Of a stretch of 64,000 bases of DNA, positions 58,810 through 64,000 are shown one piece after another. Numbering within the stretch: position 1 is the first letter of the stretch; every line of letters starts with the position of its first letter. Below the pieces are notes generated by a model. It had not been told where the DNA came from. It made no database searches and saw only the letters and a program-made list of their open reading frames with translations. The stretch spans positions 3,596,001-3,660,000 of the forward strand of contig CM034138.1 of NCBI GenBank assembly GCA_019914995.1, in the 5' to 3' direction. A program made the translations under genes and the position numbers. This DNA comes from Acanthochlamys bracteata (Eukaryota > Streptophyta > Magnoliopsida > Pandanales > Velloziaceae).

Positions 58810-59344
58810 TGTTGTGTTTCCCTCTAATGTGGAGGATCCAAATATTTTATTTTTTATTATTGTGGCCCTAAGTTGCAATTAAAAAAAAAAAAAAAAAAAA
58901 AAAGAGGATAAATCAGGAGAGGGTAATTTTGAAGCCCTAACACTGAGCGGCCGCCATAAGGAGAAAAAAGAGAAAAAAAGAGGGAAAAAGAAGGTGAAGA
59001 AGGATAAAGAGAAAGAAAGAGATGCTCTCTTATCTCATCGTTATTGAAATCCTTCACCAATTTGATTCAATTTAATCCTCCTCAAATTTTAGGTGAATTT
59101 ATTCTAAACTTCTTTATTTTCTATTTTGGTTTGAATGTGTGTATATTTTAGCATTGTAGGTAGAGATAAAATGATGCTCTAATTGTATACTAGAGATGAA
59201 TTTATTTGTCTATTATTATTGAGATAGTAGAATATTACATTATTGTGGTTGAATTATATTTGAATAGTTGATATTTATTTGATTGCACAAAGAGAGGTAG
59301 ATTTGATCCGTGAATATTTATCACAAGTTGTTGTCACTCCGTCA
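58810..59344 (+). repeat. 3' LTR of the copia element
   Basis: A 535-bp direct repeat of the 5' LTR, ending TCACTCCGTCA. It carries a pure run of about 23 A at about 58880-58902 where the 5' LTR has a mixed GAAAAGAAAGAAAAG tract. Confidence 0.92.
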
Positions 59345-59349
59345 GTTAT

Positions 59350-59640
59350 TTACCTATCTATTCATACAAAAAAAAAAAAAAAACAATTTAGCTCATTTGT
59401 ATAGACAATCAAGATTCAAACTTTAATATATATAAAAGATACTAAAATTGGATTTAATTATACAAATTTTAAAACCAAATTCAAACGCAAATTATATACC
59501 TCATCTTAGGCAATGGCATTCACAAGTCCAAACTCCCTCTCACCCCTTGATGTCACTTTATTTATATACTCCCACGAGCAATCTCACCAAAACCTCTTAT
59601 AATTAATTAGTTGGCTTTCTTGAAAAGCTACAAACACTTC
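59350..59640. other. Spacer between the copia element and an AT-rich repeat
   Basis: No gene seen. It includes an A15 run near 59369-59383. Confidence 0.4.
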
Positions 59641-59896
59641 ACTTTTTGGTAGCAGTTTTAAAAAAATAATTTTTAATTTTTTAATTTTATATTATTTAAT
59701 AAATTTTTTATATTATTTTATAAAATTTATTTAAAATTTTAAAAATATAAAAAAGCTATATCATACGTAAAATTTTATTATTATTTATTTTTATTTTTTA
59801 ATATAATAAATAAAACTTATTTTTTAAAATAAAATAAACATTTTTTCATTCTAAAAAAATATTTTCAGCGCTCTACAAATGGCCCCTAATCTTAAT
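59641..59896. repeat. AT-rich element, GTTTGG family copy
   Basis: The left end ACTTTTTGGTAGCAGTTTTA and right end CTACAAATGGCCCCTAATCT flank an A/T-only interior, as in the other copies. The right end continues CTTAATT, the shared terminal word. Confidence 0.45.
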
Positions 59897-59932
59897 TCTC
59901 CTTATTTCTACTATATATATATATATATATAT

Positions 59933-60346
59933 GGGATAGGATATAAGCACATGTCATTTTAAAGGCACATGTGTACACATGCCGGCCAAAAATGGCCGGC
60001 GAGCTCTCCAAATCTAATCTCCACCATTAGATATGAAGAACTATGAGTTGAAACATGTTGATAAAATTTCAGCCCAATTGGACTACGAATCGACCTCCAT
60101 CGGAACTCTTAATCAAAATAACATAAAAAGTTAGATTTGACAAAAGATGTTTTTGTGTCACTTTGATTAAGAGTTCCGATGGAGGTCGGTTCGTATTCCG
60201 ATTGAGCTGAAATTTTATCAATATGTTCTCAACTCATTGTTCTCATATCTAACGATAGAAATTGAATTTGGAGAGCTCGCCGGCCACTTTTGGCCGGCAT
60301 GTGTACACATGTGTCTTTAAGATGGCATGTGCCTATATCTTATCTC
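59933..60346. mobile_element. Foldback MITE, GCCGGC family, best preserved copy
   Basis: The whole ~414 bp folds back on itself. The left arm GCACATGTGTACACATGCCG, then GCCAAAAATGGCCGGCGAGC, pairs with the right arm GAGCTCGCCGGCCACTTTTG, then GCCGGCATGTGTACACATGT. The ends GGGATAGGATATAAGCACAT and ATGTGCCTATATCTTATCTC are inverted complements. (TA)n lies on both sides, consistent with TA target choice. The middle (about 60125-60145) is the only long unpaired part. There is no coding capacity. It lies about 1.1 kb upstream of the NAC gene. Confidence 0.88.
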
Positions 60347-60362
60347 TATATATATATATATA

Positions 60363-61457
60363 TAACTACACAAAATGTTTAAAAAGGGATTGCAATATAT
60401 TAAGAGAGAGAGGAAGGGAAAGAATTTTGAGAATGAATGTGAATGTCTTTCTAGACACTCTATTGTGACAACAGAGCGTAAACAAAGAAAGAAATAACCT
60501 TATCGTAAGTAGTATCTCTATATATTAGCTAGTACTAGTAGTACTGTTGTTTTGTCGTTGTTGTTGTTGTTGTTGTTGAAGTTGTTTCTCATCTCTAGCT
60601 AACCATCTCATTCATAAGATGGGTAAAATGTCCATATATACCCCAGCAATCGAATCCGAATTGCCTCAACTTCACTCAACCCCTCAATTCCTTCACCTTG
60701 ATATTCTATTGTTAATGCAAGTTTAATTTCTCCGTTTACCAATCGATTAGAAGAATTAGTGCACGTAAAAGACAACTCACCAAAATTTTAGTTCGAGAGA
60801 TTGTTGTCTTTGAACTTGTGTACACATTCACAAGCTATAACTAAAAGCTTTCAGCTTATAGTTAATTAGCAAGCATTCTTGTTATAAGCTAAAGTCAAGA
60901 TTGTTGTCGTTGTTGGTGGCTTTGATAAGTTACGCATGGATTAACTTGTGGGTCAAGCAATCTATCTATTTTTTCTTTACATATAAATCTTTTCTTCCTT
61001 GTCTAGCTTTATCTTTTTCTCCTTTCTATTTTCTCTCTCAATAATAATATTGCTTTCTTCAACAAGCTAGAAGAAAAAGAAAACTAACAAAATCTGATTA
61101 ATTTTTCAGTTCTCTCTCTCATTTAATTTGTTTCTCTTCTCTTTTTCTTTGTAGAGCTTGAATTGGAAAGAGCAGTGATAAAAAAAGTGAAAGAGGAGAG
61201 AAATCTATTCCTTCCCTAGAGCTAAAAAAGCTTAATTTGATTATACAAGAAGAGAAGATACAAGTTTTCATTTGCTTTTTTGTTTTCTTTTTCATCTATT
61301 CCCTTTCTTTATTTTGTTGCTTAGATCTCTAGCTGCTTCTTTCTCTTTCTTCTTTGGTGTTGAAGAAGAAGAAGAAGAACAAAAACAGTTAGTTAGAACT
61401 GCTGTACTTGTTGTTGAAGAGCATATATATGAAAGGGATCAAGATATCAAGGAGATT
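60363..61457 (+). promoter_or_regulatory. Promoter and leader region of the NAC gene
   Basis: No independent gene is seen. The region holds a GTT microsatellite (about 60546-60575), CT-rich stretches (61010-61150) typical of a plant leader, and a GAA run (about 61365-61380). The frame of the NAC protein stays open upstream to an ATG at 61272. Confidence 0.4.
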
Positions 61458-63415
61458 ATGACATGGTGCAATTCCAATACCGGTGATCCACAGGCGACAA
61501 GTGCAGGTTCAGCAGTTCATCATCATCATCATCTTCATGAGACCAACAACAACAACCACCCTGCTACTACATCCTCTACCTCATCAATAATCACCAAGAA
61601 ATCAAATCTAATTAGCTCAATCAAGACTTGCCCTTCATGCGGTCACCGGATTCAAGCCCAAGATCATCAGGTTTTTTGCATCATAGTTATAGCTACGTTT
61701 CTAGATCGAATTTTTATAAATTAAGTTGCTATTTGTTTAATTACTTTGAAAACTAATTAAGGTTCGATGGAGAAATCTACTATAGTAATAACCTTGATAT
61801 ATAGTTCAGGGAATATTGAACCAATCTCATTTATTATGAACATTTCTTAACACGCATGAACTATTAGATCCTAATTTAGGTCAATTTTTATACAAGTAGA
61901 AAGTAATTGATTTGGAAATGATCGACGGATTAATTGATCGAGTTTAATTACTTTTTGGTCGATTTTAACTAATAGCTACATGTAAAATTAATATTATGGT
62001 CGGGGTAATTGATTAAATTGTTTACATGCATATGCATACTGCAGAGTAGTGGTAGTGCAGGTATACAAGATCTGCCGGGGCTGCCGTCCGGTGTGAAGTT
62101 CGACCCAACAGATCAAGAGCTCCTTGAGCATTTGGAAGGGAAGGCAAGGCCGGAGACAAAGAAGCTACACCATCTCATTGATGAATTTATTCCAACAATT
62201 GATGGTGATGGTGGTATTTGTTACACTCACCCAGAGAGGCTTCCAGGTACATAAACAAATGCATAGTTCATACATATATGGTTTAAAATATAGGCACTAC
62301 TATGGCACTCCCTAATCGAGCCGTCCGATCAAGCGATCGGACGGCTCGTTTAGGGGAGTGCACACAGTGGAGTGTTATTATTTTGGATATCTCATATTCA
62401 TTTGCTTTACAAATCTTATGTTACAATGATTTGTTTTTTCACAAAATGAAGATTTGTCTCCTGCATATATAGATCTTGGCATTATCTACCATATTTGATT
62501 GGATTCATGCCATGGCTGCTAAAATGTTATTCTATGTCAACGTGACAAGCATGCACAAAGTAAAAAGTTCTCCATCTCAAAGACACTGTTAACTTTTTCA
62601 TCTATATGGAGTACTTATGGACATAACAGAAGATATATAGGATACATGTATTGATCCAGAAAGTGGATTTATGTGAAGTAGATCTAACAATTACACCAAA
62701 AATCGTTTGCATATGTAAATGCGTAAAAGGAATTATTATATAGAGATACAGGCTTATTGTTTGCTCATGAATTAAAAGAACATTAGAAACTAGCTAGATG
62801 AAGCAATTTAATTTCGAAGAGCTAACTTTCATCTAATACATATGTATTGCTCGCTGCCATGGATTTCTTCTTTCAGGGGTGAGTAGAGATGGTCTTGTTA
62901 GGCACTTCTTCCACCGGCCTTCAAAGGCGTACACTACCGGAACCCGCAAGCGCAGAAAGGTCCATTCTGACGAGCAAGGTGGTGAGACTCGGTGGCACAA
63001 GACAGGTAAAACCCGCCCGGTGCTCATCACCGGCGGTAAGGTTAAAGGATACAAGAAGATCTTAGTCCTCTACACAAATTACGGTAAGCAACGGAAGCCG
63101 GAGAAAACCAATTGGGTCATGCATCAGTATCACTTAGGATCAGATGAAGAGGAGAAGGACGGAGAGCTCATCGTGTCCAAAGTGTTTTATCAAACGCAAC
63201 CTAGGCAATGCAGCAGCAGCAGCTCATCAACGGGGAAAGATCATGTACTTACGCAAGTGATGAAACCCAAGGGGTTCCATATAGTGGAGAATAACAATAA
63301 CCCTGAAGTGAAGGATGCAAACAACAACCATGTTGTTGATTACTATAGTTCATCCTTGATGATACCAAATTTCACCGTGCGTACTGCTACAGACGGTTCG
63401 TCGTTTCTTCAATGA
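61458..63415 (+). CDS. NAC073: NAC transcription factor, SND2/SND3 (ANAC073/ANAC010) clade
   Basis: This is a nuclear transcription factor. Members of this clade act below the NST/SND1 master switches in secondary cell wall formation of fibres and xylem. Three exons (61458-61670, 62045-62246 and 62877-63415; phases 0 and 1) give 317 residues. The start MTWCN is the clade's signature N-terminus, followed by a His- and Asn-rich stretch and a CPSCGH motif. The NAC domain begins [20 protein letters not shown], continues [11 protein letters not shown] and [11 protein letters not shown], then the DNA-contacting block with [10 protein letters not shown] and [14 protein letters not shown], and [28 protein letters not shown]. 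The C-terminal activation region is short and rich in Ser and Asn. Both introns sit where NAC genes of this type have them. Intron 2 contains a short hairpin (62292-62382). Confidence 0.93.
62292..62382. repeat. Short near-perfect hairpin inside NAC intron 2
   Basis: CGAGCCGTCCGATC, the loop AAGC and GATCGGACGGCTCG form a perfect stem. The stem extends outwards to GCACTCCCTAAT and TTTAGGGGAGTGC, with one bulge. Weaker pairing continues outside (GCACTACTATG with CACAGTGGAGTG). It looks like a very small foldback element. Confidence 0.75.
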
Positions 63416-64000
63416 TCGTTACCGTTACCGATCTCTCTCTTTTCTTTGCAAGTGATGAAGAACAGAAGAAGGTGAGTACCAGAATTTCAAAGTATTGAAG
63501 ACTTTGAAGTGATCATAGAAAATGTTGTTGGAAACTGTTCGGAAGCTAGTTGATGTACACAAGAATATTTGAGACCTAACAACAAATAGGAATGATTGTT
63601 TGATAGGATTGAGTATACCGATGAATAAAGAATGCTTCTTTACTTATAAATGATAGTTTGATGTATGTTTAGGGCTTATTTACTTGTTGGATAGTGATTC
63701 AAAATTAAGTTTTAAAAAGTGAAAGTCTTATAAAGTTAACACTATTAGAAAACAAGTTTGTTAATAAATTTATCAGAGTAAAGGTATAAAGATATCTGAA
63801 ATTCACTTTCTAGGCAAAAAATAGTGACTTACGGGTTAAGTACCACAAGCTCTTATTGTTGTCAATTCATGTACGGATTTCTTTCTATCCTTTGATGCAC
63901 GAACTAACGAGCTTGTATGACATTGAATTATAATTCGCGTTAAGCGTGAGGTTCTTTTTTATACTGCTAATGACGTTTCTATTTTTTTTTATTATATTCA
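63416..64000. other. NAC 3' UTR and flank
   Basis: No coding region or RNA gene recognised. The first ~250 bp are probably 3' UTR. Confidence 0.45.

Larger units (their letters stand above)
54246..59344 (+). mobile_element. Ty1/copia LTR retrotransposon, structurally complete but coding-dead
   Basis: The LTRs are at 54246-54801 and 58810-59344. Both start TGTTG and end CCGTCA. The flanks GTTAT (54241-54245) and GTTAT (59345-59349) are a perfect target-site duplication. After the 5' LTR, TAGTATCAGAGA resembles the initiator-Met-tRNA primer site. The purine tract AGGAAGGGAGA ends just before the 3' LTR. The domains run gag, zinc knuckle, protease, integrase, reverse transcriptase, RNase H, which is the copia order (integrase before RT) and is like the tobacco Tnt1 group. 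In-frame stops and frameshifts interrupt every region, so it cannot move by itself. The LTRs differ at many positions, so it is not a recent insertion. Confidence 0.93.

Noticed and set aside
1-64000. CRISPR arrays, bacterial-style operons, rRNA, tRNA genes
   Set aside because: None seen. This is plant nuclear DNA, and I found no cloverleaf-like tRNA pattern by eye, though short tRNAs could be missed without a covariance-model search.

Overview
The window is nuclear DNA from a flowering plant, probably a dicot. The reasons are very AT-rich intergenic DNA, short GT-AG introns, proteins that match Arabidopsis genes almost along their whole length (RLT2, HSL1, SND2-type NAC, At5g46100-type PPR), Ty1/copia retroelements and many small foldback elements. 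I cannot name the species.

Genes, left to right. (1) Minus, about 2231-2635: the first two coding exons of an NFD6-like small mitochondrial protein. (2) Plus, 3331-6267: a type II (B-class) DnaJ/HSP40 co-chaperone with a perfect heat-shock element in its promoter. (3) Minus, 7509-18204: an 18-exon homeobox-DDT gene of the RLT1/RLT2 family, an ISWI-complex subunit, with one GC-AG intron. (4) and (5) Plus, 25225-26733 and 28106-29707: two unrelated intronless P-class PPR genes. (6) Plus, 40594-44183: HSL1, a HAESA-family LRR receptor kinase. (7) Plus, 47710-48872: a membrane-anchored pseudokinase with no catalytic Asp in its HRD motif. (8) Plus, 61458-63415: a NAC factor of the SND2/SND3 secondary-wall clade. 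The exon models were built by hand from splice consensus and reading phase, and every junction keeps the frame. (1) and (2) are head to head; (2) and (3) converge.

Mobile DNA dominates the rest. A copia element at 54246-59344 has both LTRs and a perfect GTTAT target-site duplication, but its coding region is broken by stops and frameshifts. An older, heavily decayed copia lies at 21297-24555. A compact minus-strand LTR element at 52208-52798 has two ~270-bp LTRs, a 52-bp interior with an initiator-Met-tRNA primer site, and a perfect TCCTA duplication: this is the architecture of a TRIM. A foldback MITE family with GCCGGC-rich arms has two well-preserved copies, one diverged copy and two partial copies. 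Two further AT-rich element families recur through the intergenic DNA. A separate ~460-bp near-continuous hairpin lies at 50325-50790, and a short hairpin sits inside a NAC intron.

No operon-like or pathway cluster is visible. The genes are functionally unrelated neighbours, as is usual in plants. The most unusual items are the TRIM, the foldback families and large hairpin (possible small-RNA sources), the HSE-bearing DnaJ promoter and the pseudokinase.
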